Source: JBCBTJ01 sp039818665 (GTDB taxonomy: Bacteria > Pseudomonadota > Alphaproteobacteria > Caulobacterales > Hyphomonadaceae). Taken from it: a stretch of DNA of 64,000 nt. The position numbers and the translations under genes were made by a program. Where the stretch lies: assembly GCA_039818665.1 (NCBI GenBank), contig JBCBTJ010000002.1:1-64000 (forward strand). Reading direction: 5' to 3'. Shown here in pieces: positions 7,023 through 15,356 of this stretch (position 1 is its first letter; each line of letters starts with the position of its first letter). The notes beneath the pieces are model-generated. The model searched no databases, was not told the DNA's origin, and worked only from the letters and a program-made list of their open reading frames with translations.

Positions 7023-10000
7023 CTACGGCGTCGCCAAAGGCGCCTCCATCGCCACGGGCGAGACCTGTTGGAACGGCGCGTCTGGCTCATTTTCCGGCGG
7101 CGGATCGTCGCCTGGCAATCCGGCCGGCAGCTCCGCGAACAGATTGTCTTCGGTGAGCGACACCGGAAACTCGTGCACGGCTTCGGCGACGGCCACGCGC
7201 AGCACATAGTCGCCGGGCGGCAGGTTTTCGAAGCCGAACTGACCGAAGGCGGCGGCGCGTGAAGAGAGGATTTCGCCGTCTTGGTCGGTCCGCTCCAAGC
7301 TCAACAAAGCGCCCTCGACGCGGGCCTCGCCTCGATCCGTCTCGCCGTTGCCGTTTGCGTCGACAAACACCGCGCCGCGGATCTGGCCGCTGGCGATGAG
7401 CGGAATGTCGAGCGTGGTGATTTGGCCGTCGCCGACCGTGGCGCGCGCCCTGAAGTCTTCCGGCGGCAGCAAGCCAAGCGGCAAACTTCGCCGGTCGATA
7501 TCGATGTTGAACAGTCCTGTCTTCATATTGTGGATTGTGTAATAGCCATTGCGATCGACGCCGAGAGCAAGGCCGGTGCCGCGAACGGATACGGTGACGC
7601 GGGACACGCCCGGCTCGTTAGGCTGGCGAACGCCGTCGCGGTTTTCATCGAAGAACACTTGGCCCTTCAAAACCCCGCGCCCGTCTTTCGGGCGGGTGTG
7701 CCGCCTCGGCTCGTTGAAGTGGATGCGTCCGCGCAAACCGATCATCACATCGCGCCGGCCGGCGAAATCGTCGAAATAGCTCGCCTCCAGCGCGATGTCG
7801 CGGGTTATGGCGTACCGCGCCGACAGCGACCCGAAGAGATCGGTGCTGCGGTCTTCCGGATTGACCGATTGCAGGGCGGAGAACTGCCCGTCGACTTGGA
7901 ACCGGTCGCCGAACGCCGAACCAGAGCTCGCAGTGGCGCGGACGCCCGCGCGCGCGGAAACGGCTTCCGGCGTCCAGACGACGCTGGCGGCCGGGCCGGC
8001 GCTGACCCGCGCGCCTTTGCCAAGATTCGCCCGAACAGGTTTGACGCTAATATTGCCGACTGCGTTCTGCGTGGTGACGCCGCCAATGTCTGTGAACGTG
8101 TAGTTGGCTTGAATCGTTCCCCAGTCGAAACGCCTCAATGCGCGGCTTGAGACAGACACTGATTGAGTGGTTTGGCCGTCTGACTGGGTGCTGGCGATGG
8201 ATCCGTCGAGCGACAGGTCGAGCCCCAGCGGGCGAACCCTTGCATTGGCTGAGGCTGAGCCCGCGACGGCCTGGGAGGAGGATGCGCCGCCGAAGCGCGA
8301 ATAGTTCACCCGCGTGGTCGCCGCAAAGTTCGCGATCGGGCCCCAATTTTCGGTGGCGCGCCAACCGACGGAGGCCTGTGCGATGAAGCGGGACGACCCG
8401 TCGCTGTTGAAGAAGCTCGCCGGGTCGCCGGCCGCCGGCGCTTCGGATTCGTCGACCTCTTCCGTCGGCAAGGTCGGAACAAGCTCGTCGGACGGCGGCG
8501 AGACGATCGATGTCGGCTTGCTGAACCGCGCGCCGTCATAGCTGACCGACACTTGCGTCGTCGCCTGTTCGTTCAATCGATACACCACGTCGGCGCGGCC
8601 GCGGACATCCACGCCAACGCCTTCGGGATCGTTGAACACGCCGGCGTCGGCGGCGACCGACACCGCTTCGAGCCCGTGCGTCACCTCATGCCGGATGTCT
8701 TTCTGCGCGCTCGCGACGAGGCGTTGCGCGCGGCCGTCGTCTGACAGGCTGGCCGACACGCCATACTCGGTCTCGCTGTCTTGCGAGATCAGACGGGCGC
8801 CGGCCGCCAGGCCGCCGAAGGTCGGGCGTGAAGCCTGGTCGGTGACCTGCACGGCGCCGTTGATCGGCACGCCGGCGGCGATGGCCAAGATTGCGCCGCT
8901 TGGCCGCTGTTGCCGCCAAGCCGCGCCGCGAATGCGGCTTTCATCGACGCCGGCCAATTCGCGAAACTGCGACGTCGAATCGCCAAGGGTCGCGACCCAG
9001 CCGTCGAGCGATTGAACATCCAGCGAGACCCACGCCGGCTGCTGCTCCTCGAGGCTGCGGACGCCGCCGACGGTTTCGTAGCGCAGGCGGCCGTTGAAGC
9101 CGCCCCAGCGGCCGTAGAGAACCGCCGAGTTGGACGCGCGATCGCCAATGTCGAACTTGAGCGTTTCGATCGTCAGCGGCGTTTCGGCGGCCTCGTCGAC
9201 GACCCTCGGCCCGGGCAGAGCGCCGCCGCCGAGGCGCTCGTCCAAGGTGACATCGATCCGCGACGAGCCAGGCTCCAGCACGATGTGCGTGCCCGTCAGG
9301 GTTTCCACCGCCGACGCCGGGAGCAAGAGGCGCTCGAGATCGATATAGGCGACATCCGCCGTGACGCCGCGCGGCACGCCGTTGACCGTCACCAGGCCGC
9401 TCGACGTGTCGAGCGTGATCACCGCGGCGTCCTGCACCCGGGTCACGGTGATTTCGCCCGGCTCCGGCCCCAGTTCCAAGCCGTGGCCGAGCGCGTCCGC
9501 GATCCCCTCCAAGGGGATCAGCAAAACCGGACCGATCGTGCGCGGATCGTTCCCGGCCGTTTCGATCAGCTCGCCGGCGACCCAGAGATCGAGATCGAAT
9601 TTCGGACGTAAGCGCTCGTCGAGCGTGAACGTCCAATGGCCGGCGGGGTTTTCGTCCGCGACCGCGCCCGTAAGAACCGAGATCGCGTTGACGCTGAGCC
9701 AGGTGTCGGCCTGATCGCGGGTTTCGAAGCCGGGCAGGGCGCCGAGGACCAGTCCGTTCGCCCTCACCTTCCCGTCTGCAAAGTCGATCGAAAGCTCAGC
9801 GCCGTCCTGAAAACGCCGATAGACGAGCAGCGACTCCTCGATCTCCGCCCTGCTCTCCAGCGCTTCGAAAATCGGATCGGCCTCGAGCGTGAGCGCACCG
9901 TCGCGCGTGCGCGCGCGCACCTCCACCATCCGCCCCTCGACGACCACCTCGATATGCTGAATGGACTCAGCTTCGATCGGCGCCGGCGCGGAAACAGACA

Positions 10001-10091
10001 CACCGCCCCTGCCCGCTTCTTGAGCGGCGGAAGCGGTGGCTCCCATGGCGGCAAACAGCAACGCCGCCAGGCTGGCGGCCGGTCGAACCAT
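7023..10091 (-). CDS. Usher-like outer-membrane protein with C-terminal SdrD-B-like domains
   Basis: This 1022-residue protein has a signal peptide (about 1-22), a beta-rich N-terminal half with a copper-amine-oxidase-N-like stretch (LERLLLPASAVETLTG), and a long central region of alternating amphipathic strands (about 310-800) consistent with a large outer-membrane barrel. The C-terminus has two SdrD-B/carboxypeptidase-regulatory-like Ig modules, with GQVFFDENRDGVRQPNEPGV and GAVFVDANGNGETDRGEA as calcium-type loops. This layout recalls CS1/TcfC-type ushers more than PapC. It lies 24 bp downstream of a small secreted protein gene and converges with the chaperone pair, leaving only 6 bp between stop codons. 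I infer a secretion pore for the neighbouring subunits; a plain surface adhesin is the alternative. Confidence 0.7.
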   Translation of the reverse strand: MVRPAASLAALLFAAMGATASAAQEAGRGGVSVSAPAPIEAESIQHIEVVVEGRMVEVRARTRDGALTLEADPIFEALESRAEIEESLLVYRRFQDGAELSIDFADGKVRANGLVLGALPGFETRDQADTWLSVNAISVLTGAVADENPAGHWTFTLDERLRPKFDLDLWVAGELIETAGNDPRTIGPVLLIPLEGIADALGHGLELGPEPGEITVTRVQDAAVITLDTSSGLVTVNGVPRGVTADVAYIDLERLLLPASAVETLTGTHIVLEPGSSRIDVTLDERLGGGALPGPRVVDEAAETPLTIETLKFDIGDRASNSAVLYGRWGGFNGRLRYETVGGVRSLEEQQPAWVSLDVQSLDGWVATLGDSTSQFRELAGVDESRIRGAAWRQQRPSGAILAIAAGVPINGAVQVTDQASRPTFGGLAAGARLISQDSETEYGVSASLSDDGRAQRLVASAQKDIRHEVTHGLEAVSVAADAGVFNDPEGVGVDVRGRADVVYRLNEQATTQVSVSYDGARFSKPTSIVSPPSDELVPTLPTEEVDESEAPAAGDPASFFNSDGSSRFIAQASVGWRATENWGPIANFAATTRVNYSRFGGASSSQAVAGSASANARVRPLGLDLSLDGSIASTQSDGQTTQSVSVSSRALRRFDWGTIQANYTFTDIGGVTTQNAVGNISVKPVRANLGKGARVSAGPAASVVWTPEAVSARAGVRATASSGSAFGDRFQVDGQFSALQSVNPEDRSTDLFGSLSARYAITRDIALEASYFDDFAGRRDVMIGLRGRIHFNEPRRHTRPKDGRGVLKGQVFFDENRDGVRQPNEPGVSRVTVSVRGTGLALGVDRNGYYTIHNMKTGLFNIDIDRRSLPLGLLPPEDFRARATVGDGQITTLDIPLIASGQIRGAVFVDANGNGETDRGEARVEGALLSLERTDQDGEILSSRAAAFGQFGFENLPPGDYVLRVAVAEAVHEFPVSLTEDNLFAELPAGLPGDDPPPENEPDAPFQQVSPVAMEAPLATP

Positions 10092-10115
10092 GTTTTGGAA
10101 AAAGCGCGTTCGGCC

Positions 10116-10526
10116 CTAGCAGACCGGCGCGTTCAACCTCGCTCGACAGGCCGAAGAACTCTGGCAATCGCCTTCAACGACGGCCGGAAAGGTCTGCACC
10201 CCTCCGCGCGTCCGGTTTTGCACGGTGATCGACGGCGCCGACGGGTCGGGATTCAGCACAAACGTCTGATCGAGCACGGTGACCCCGCGCCCCACGGAAA
10301 CGGTCTCAACCGTGTGCGACACCCAGCCTGATCCTGTTGATTCCACTGCAGCAATGGACTTCAGGCAGACGCCCGTCATCCAGGCTTCGCCCGTGTCTTC
10401 GTTGATCAGGAACCCATCGACGCCGTTTCCGAGGCCGATCCAGAGGTTCGCGTTTTGGAGATCTGCAGCCGCCGGAACGGCCGTGAGCGCTGCGGAAACC
10501 GCAGCCCCGGCAAGGACTCTACGCAT
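10116..10526 (-). CDS. Small secreted protein, candidate pilin-like subunit
   Basis: This encodes 136 residues with a signal peptide (MRRVLAGAAVSAALTAVPAAA) and a compact beta-rich mature domain of about 115 residues. The mature part has cysteines at the TGVCLKS position and a C-terminal cluster (GDCQSSSACRARLNAPVC). I chose ATG 10526 because GGGTGA precedes it by five bases; a TTG four codons upstream is possible. No family was recognised. Its size, export signal and position directly upstream of the usher-like gene on the same strand make it a candidate major subunit of the putative appendage (inference). Confidence 0.6.
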   Translation of the reverse strand: MRRVLAGAAVSAALTAVPAAADLQNANLWIGLGNGVDGFLINEDTGEAWMTGVCLKSIAAVESTGSGWVSHTVETVSVGRGVTVLDQTFVLNPDPSAPSITVQNRTRGGVQTFPAVVEGDCQSSSACRARLNAPVC

Positions 10527-10846
10527 TGTTTCACCCAATGTATTTTTTATGAGCCGAATCCTAGGCGGCTATGGTTAATATCCCGCTTAAGCAGGCGCCA
10601 AAGACCGCGCACGCGTACGCGCGCGCGAAGGCTCATTTTTCACTTAAATTACAACGCGCAAAAAGATGAATCTGAACCACCCTGTCGCCGCGAAAGCAAA
10701 TCAATAGGCGACGCTAAAGTCATATTTTCAAACAAATTTTCCGCCGCGCCGAAAACATGAACAGCTGCGGCGATATCGCTGTTGCGATAAACCCGGGACC
10801 GTGCGATCTCTTTTTCTATGTAATCTTTATAAGAGGCTGTTTTCAA
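10527..10846. other. Intergenic region with 22-bp alternating purine-pyrimidine tract
   Basis: No gene is supported in these 320 bases between divergent genes. The region is more AT-rich than its surroundings and probably holds both promoters. Bases 10606-10627 alternate strictly pyrimidine-purine (a run of CG with two CA/TA steps), a sequence type able to adopt Z-DNA. The segment 10571-10590 contains two TTAA tetramers eight bases apart, close to but not matching the TTAA-N7-TTAA CtrA spacing. An AAGAGG ribosome binding site for the cytochrome gene lies at 10831-10836. Confidence 0.5.
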
Positions 10847-11395
10847 ATGATTTTTCGGCTTTGCTTCGTTGCCGTCGCGGCGGTGGCGCTCGGCGCCTGC
10901 GGGAACGGAAGCGGAGCGGATTCGCAAGCCGCCGCCCCGCAGGCCGACAATCCAGCGCCCTCCGACAACCCTGCGCCTGCGCCGGCGCCGGCCGCGTCGC
11001 CTGAGCCCGCGACGGCGGAGCCCGCCGCGGAGTTCGCGGGCTTGCCGGCGCCTTATAATGCGGCCGACTTCGCCCGCGGCCAGCGGACCTTCCGGCTTTG
11101 CTCCTCGTGTCATCTGCTTGAGGAAGGCGCCGGCGATTTGATCGGGCCGAACCTCCACGGCATGTTTGGCCGTCAGGTCGGCGCGGTGGAAGGGTTCAAC
11201 TATTCAAGCGCCGTCGCCGAGGCCGATTTCGTCTGGACCCCGGAAATTCTTGACGAATGGTTGGCCAATCCGCGCGACTTCCTTCCGGGCAACCGGATGA
11301 GCTTCGCCGGCGTCAGGCGTCCCGACGACCGCGTCGCGGTGATCGCCTACATCATGGCCGAGACCGGTTGGACGCCGGAGTCAGCCGGCGAGTAA
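10847..11395 (+). CDS. Lipoprotein c-type cytochrome
   Basis: This 182-residue protein begins with a lipoprotein leader (lipobox LGAC, Cys18), continues with an Ala/Pro-rich flexible linker (residues 25-62), and ends in a class I cytochrome c domain. Heme is attached at CSSCH (Cys85, Cys88, His89); the methionine ligand is probably in the GNRMSF segment. The membrane-anchored, tethered design suits electron shuttling between the bc1 complex and terminal oxidases in the periplasm (known for the family; the partner here is inferred). I chose ATG 10847, preceded by AAGAGG, because it starts the signal sequence. Its last 15 bp overlap the convergent AceE-like gene. Confidence 0.88.
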   Translation: MIFRLCFVAVAAVALGACGNGSGADSQAAAPQADNPAPSDNPAPAPAPAASPEPATAEPAAEFAGLPAPYNAADFARGQRTFRLCSSCHLLEEGAGDLIGPNLHGMFGRQVGAVEGFNYSSAVAEADFVWTPEILDEWLANPRDFLPGNRMSFAGVRRPDDRVAVIAYIMAETGWTPESAGE

Positions 11396-13741
11396 GACCG
11401 CGGCCGCGTCAAGCACGGCGCGCTCGTCCAAACGATACGTTTCGTAAAGGTCCGGCAGGTCGCCGGTCTGGCCGAAGCGTTGGACGCCAAGCGGGGAGAC
11501 CTTCCGTCCGTCGACGGAACCGAGCCAGCTCAGCGTGAGCGGCGCGCCGTCGATCAGCGTAATCAGTCCAGCGCCCGCGGGCAGCGCCGACAGCACCGAG
11601 CGCGCATGCGGCTCGCCGCCGCCGGTCCAGCGCGTCGCTTGGCGTTCGGTCCAGTCATGATGCAGCTTGTCCGGCGAGGTGACGGCCAAGAGGCCGATCT
11701 GCGGACAGTCTTCTTTCAAGGTCCGCCACGCCGCACGCGCCTCAGGGGCCAGCGCGCCCGCATAGACGACCGCGAACTCCGCGCCGGGTCCGGGCGGTTC
11801 GGCCCAATAGGCGCCGGCGCGAATGTCGGCGGCCAGGCCGTCCGTCATCTCGCGGTCCGGTTGGTCGACGGCGCGGGTCGAAAGACGCAGATAGGTCGAG
11901 CCGCCGCCCGTCCGCTGGATCGCGTCAAAGGCCTCGGCCATGAGCACGCGCACTTCGTCGGCGAAGGCGGGCTCGTAATAGGTGAGCCCGGGTTGCGAGA
12001 CCCCGATCGCCGGCGAGGAGATGGATTGGTGCGCGCCGCCTTCCGGCGCCAAGGTCACGCCCGAAGGCGTCGCCGCGAGGATGAAGCGCGCGTCTTGGTA
12101 GCAAGCGTAGTTCAGCGCATCGAGGCCGCGCGCGATGAACGGGTCGTAGACGGTGCCGATCGGAAACAGACGCTCGCCGAACAGGTCCGCGGACAGGCCC
12201 AAAGCGGCGAGCGCCAGGAACAGATTGTTCTCTGCGATCCCAAGCTCAAGATGTTGGCCGGTCGGCGTGTGCGCCCAGATTTGAGGGCTCGCGATCTTGC
12301 GCTTCTTGAAGACATCCTCGGCGGCGTGGCGCGAGAATAGCCCGCGCCGATTCACAAAGCCGCCGAGATTGGTCGAGACGGTGACATCGGGCGATGTCGT
12401 GACGATGCGGTTGACGAAGTCTGAGTCCTCACGCGCCAGGTCGCTGAGGACTTTGCCGAACGCGACTTGGGTCGACTGCGCCTTGCGGCCGGGATCCGGC
12501 AGATCCGCCCAGCTTGGAACATCGATCGCCGTGGCCAGGCGGGCGGGCGGATCGCCGGGATAGTCGGCCGCGCGGACGACGCGTTCGGCTCCGCGCTTCG
12601 CGTCTTCGTCGACGCCCCCCCACGGCGACCATTCTTCGCCGGCCGGCACATTCGTTGTTTCGCGCAAGGTGTCGATCTGCGTCGGCGTCATCAGGCCGGC
12701 GTGATTGTCCTTGTGGCCCTGGAACGGAAGGCGGCGGCCTTTGACCGTATACGCGATGATCAAAGTCGGCGTTTCGCTGGCGCTGGCTTTCTCATAGGCG
12801 GCGAGCAGCGTCTCGAAACAATGACCGCCGAGATCTGTCATCAGCGTGGCGAGTTCGTCGTCTGAAAACGACGCGACAAGCTTCAGCGTGGCCGGCGCGC
12901 CTTCATGGTCGCGTTCGAGCCGTTTGCGCCAAGCCGCCCCGCCTTCATAAGTCAGCGCCGAAAAAAGATCATTGGGACATGCGTCGATCCAGTCGCGCAG
13001 CGCCGCGCCGCCCGCCTTGCGAAAAGCCGCGCGTTGGCGGGCGCCGTATTTCAGCGTCTGAACCGTCCACCCGGCGGTTTCGAATATGTCGTCGAACCGG
13101 TCGAACATGCGCTCCGACGTCGTCGCGTCGAGGCTTTGGCGGTTATAGTCGACGATCCACCAAGTGTTTCGGATGTCGTGCTTATAGGCCTCGATCAGGG
13201 CTTCGTAGATGTTGCCCTCGTCGAGCTCGGCGTCGCCGAGCAGCGCGATGAAGCGTGACGCGTCCTGCTCGCCAAGCGCGCCGCGCGCTAAAAGCATGTC
13301 TTGGACGAGCGATGCAAAAGCCGTCACCGCCACGCCAAGCCCGACGGAGCCGGTTGAGAAGTCGACCCGGATCTTGTCCTTGGTGCGGCTCGGATAACTC
13401 TGCGCGCCGCCGAGCCCGCGAAAGCCCTTAAGCTGATCCAGATCTTGCCGGCCCAGCAGGTACTCAATCGCATGAAGCACTGGCGCGGCGTGCGGCTTGA
13501 CGGCGACGCGGTCTTTCACACGCAGCGCATGGAAATAGAGCGCCGTCATAATCGTCGTGATCGAGGCGCATGAGGCCTGATGCCCGCCGACTTTCAGACC
13601 GTCGCGGTTTTCCCGGACGTGATTAGCGTGATGAATGGTCCAGCTCGACAGCCAGAGCAGCCGGTCCTCCAGCGTCTCCAAGCCGGAAATCAAATCGCGT
13701 TTGGACAGAGCCCTTGGCGCGGGCGCGGCGGTGTCTGGCAT
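11381..13741 (-). CDS. AceE-like homodimeric pyruvate dehydrogenase E1 / transketolase-family TPP enzyme
   Basis: This 786-residue protein follows the AceE fold along its whole length, slightly shorter than the roughly 890-residue E. coli enzyme. The thiamine-diphosphate motif reads GDAELDEGN with VDYNRQSLD about 30 residues later (AceE: GDGEMDE and NCNLQRLD). AKTIKG-like (AYTVKGRRLPFQGHKDNHAG) retains the active-site histidine loop, and GIAENN carries the expected glutamate. It would decarboxylate a 2-oxo acid. Alphaproteobacteria normally use a two-chain PdhA/PdhB E1, and no E2 or E3 gene lies nearby, so the exact substrate and acceptor are uncertain. GDG changed to GDA is a notable substitution. 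The start ATG follows GAAGAAGAG. Confidence 0.8.
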   Translation of the reverse strand: MPDTAAPAPRALSKRDLISGLETLEDRLLWLSSWTIHHANHVRENRDGLKVGGHQASCASITTIMTALYFHALRVKDRVAVKPHAAPVLHAIEYLLGRQDLDQLKGFRGLGGAQSYPSRTKDKIRVDFSTGSVGLGVAVTAFASLVQDMLLARGALGEQDASRFIALLGDAELDEGNIYEALIEAYKHDIRNTWWIVDYNRQSLDATTSERMFDRFDDIFETAGWTVQTLKYGARQRAAFRKAGGAALRDWIDACPNDLFSALTYEGGAAWRKRLERDHEGAPATLKLVASFSDDELATLMTDLGGHCFETLLAAYEKASASETPTLIIAYTVKGRRLPFQGHKDNHAGLMTPTQIDTLRETTNVPAGEEWSPWGGVDEDAKRGAERVVRAADYPGDPPARLATAIDVPSWADLPDPGRKAQSTQVAFGKVLSDLAREDSDFVNRIVTTSPDVTVSTNLGGFVNRRGLFSRHAAEDVFKKRKIASPQIWAHTPTGQHLELGIAENNLFLALAALGLSADLFGERLFPIGTVYDPFIARGLDALNYACYQDARFILAATPSGVTLAPEGGAHQSISSPAIGVSQPGLTYYEPAFADEVRVLMAEAFDAIQRTGGGSTYLRLSTRAVDQPDREMTDGLAADIRAGAYWAEPPGPGAEFAVVYAGALAPEARAAWRTLKEDCPQIGLLAVTSPDKLHHDWTERQATRWTGGGEPHARSVLSALPAGAGLITLIDGAPLTLSWLGSVDGRKVSPLGVQRFGQTGDLPDLYETYRLDERAVLDAAAVLLAG

Positions 13742-13781
13742 GCTCTTCTTCTATGCGATGCGGAAAGGGGCGCAATCCCTT

Positions 13782-14474
13782 TCAAAACCGCTTGTCCGCA
13801 GCAATAAACACGCCGGTTTCGCGGAAGACGCCGCTGAACTCATGACGCACCCCGAGCGCGATATCGACCTTCGCAAAGCGGCGCATGACGCCGCCCTCCC
13901 ATTTATCGGACCTGCCCCGCTCGACACCGCGCTGGAAAAAGAACTGGCTGATCATGTACCAGTCCTTGGCGAATTCACGCCCGGCGCCGATCTCCATCCT
14001 CTGTCGTTTGCAGCCGCCGGTGTGAAACCGGCCGGCGCCGTCGGCGTAGGCGAACCAGTTTCGACCGCGATTGACGCCGGATATGCCGGTGGCGACCCGG
14101 ATCTCGCCGCCGACATTGCGGCATCCGAAGTTTAGACCGCCAATAGCCTCGCCGCCGATAATGCCGGCCTCGACGGCGACAAGAGCGGTCTTCCGCTTCC
14201 AAACCTGACGCCGCAGCGTGGCGCGGTATCCCGTCTGGTTGAATTCCGACTCTTGAAAGAAGACCGCGCCTTCGGCTTTCGCAGTGGCGGTCCAAACCTC
14301 GCTCAGCCCGTATTCCGCGTAGAACTCCGAGCGCACGGCCGTCAGGCCTTCGACACGCTCGCCGAGCACGACGAGGCGCGTATAGAGATCCCCCGGCGCT
14401 TGCGCCCACGGCCCGGCAGAAGCCGGAAGGGCCGCCGCGCAGCTCGCGGAAACGCTATAGATAAGCCTCCACAT
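13782..14474 (-). CDS. Putative outer-membrane protein, unknown
   Basis: This 230-residue protein has a probable signal peptide (MWRLIYSVSASCAAALPASAG, cut near residue 21). The mature part is dominated by alternating beta-strand patterns and ends in an aromatic residue (AADKRF), as do many outer-membrane barrels. Two cysteines (FGCRNVGG and TGGCKRQ) could pair. No family was recognised with confidence. It lies between the AceE-like gene and a class II aldolase gene on the same strand with no clear functional link. A small beta-barrel is the best description. Confidence 0.65.
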   Translation of the reverse strand: MWRLIYSVSASCAAALPASAGPWAQAPGDLYTRLVVLGERVEGLTAVRSEFYAEYGLSEVWTATAKAEGAVFFQESEFNQTGYRATLRRQVWKRKTALVAVEAGIIGGEAIGGLNFGCRNVGGEIRVATGISGVNRGRNWFAYADGAGRFHTGGCKRQRMEIGAGREFAKDWYMISQFFFQRGVERGRSDKWEGGVMRRFAKVDIALGVRHEFSGVFRETGVFIAADKRF

Positions 14475-14526
14475 GCATGAAAGCTTACCCTAGCGCGAAT
14501 TTTCCGCCACAGCGTGTGGTAGAGTC

Positions 14527-15303
14527 TTACGCGTCGTAGCCGGGCAGTTCGCGGTCGAGCTTGCGCAGCAAGGCCGGCCAGGCGAGCGCGTTGGCGAGCG
14601 TCTTCGTGCCTTCCGGATTGCTCTGGCCCTTCACCACGTCCTGGACCTCTTTCGAAGCCTCCAAGACGTTGTCCCGACCCGCCGTCAGGGCCCGGACTTG
14701 CATGGAGCAGGCCCGCTCCAGGAAGAACATGCGCAGGAAGCACTCCGCGGCCGTGCCGCCGACGGTCAGCGTGCCGTGGTTCCAGAGCAGCATGTTGTTC
14801 TTCCCGCCGAGATCGGCGACCAGGCGTTCGCGCTCGCCATGGTCGAGGGCCACGCCTTCATAGTCGTGATAAGCGAGATCGTGGCGCACCAGCATGCTGG
14901 TCTGCGACAGCGGCAGAAGGCCGTCCTTCTGGGACGCCACCGCGACGCCGTCGTCGGTGTGCAGGTGCATGACGACATGGGCGTCGTCGCGGGCGGCGTG
15001 GACCGCCGAGTGGATGGTGAAGCCGGCGGGATTGATGAAGTAAGGCGTTTCTTGAACGATGTTCCCGTCCAGATCGACTTTCACCAGCGAAGAGGCGGTG
15101 ATCTCTTCGAATAGGAAACCGTAAGGATTGATCAGGAAGTGATGCTCCGGCCCCGGCGCGCGGTGCGAGATGTGGGTGAAAATCATGTCGTCCCACCCAT
15201 AAAGCGCGACGAGGCGATACATGGCGGCGAGATCGACCCGCGCCTTCCACTCTTCTTCGCTGACGGCGTCTTTCACGCTGACTGATTTCAGATCGTCTGC
15301 CAT
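14527..15303 (-). CDS. Class II aldolase/adducin family protein
   Basis: This 258-residue protein belongs to the class II aldolase/adducin superfamily, zinc enzymes such as fuculose-phosphate aldolase. The zinc ligands appear in HLHTDDG and in the later LLWNHGTLTVGG; the substrate-binding FTHISHRAPG segment is near residues 44-53. Many alphaproteobacterial members of this length are not sugar-phosphate aldolases and have no assigned substrate. ATG 15303 was chosen because GGGAGGAAGG sits just before it; the frame is open further upstream but lacks family similarity. It is cytoplasmic. The downstream gene encodes an unrelated outer-membrane protein. Confidence 0.85.
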   Translation of the reverse strand: MADDLKSVSVKDAVSEEEWKARVDLAAMYRLVALYGWDDMIFTHISHRAPGPEHHFLINPYGFLFEEITASSLVKVDLDGNIVQETPYFINPAGFTIHSAVHAARDDAHVVMHLHTDDGVAVASQKDGLLPLSQTSMLVRHDLAYHDYEGVALDHGERERLVADLGGKNNMLLWNHGTLTVGGTAAECFLRMFFLERACSMQVRALTAGRDNVLEASKEVQDVVKGQSNPEGTKTLANALAWPALLRKLDRELPGYDA

Positions 15304-15356
15304 GCCTTCCTCCCGATGGCGCGTTTGTTGGATATCGCGCCGCAAATCATACGCTG

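Noticed and set aside
10571..10590. CtrA site (two TTAA tetramers)
   Set aside because: The spacing is eight bases instead of seven and the flanking bases do not fit the consensus.
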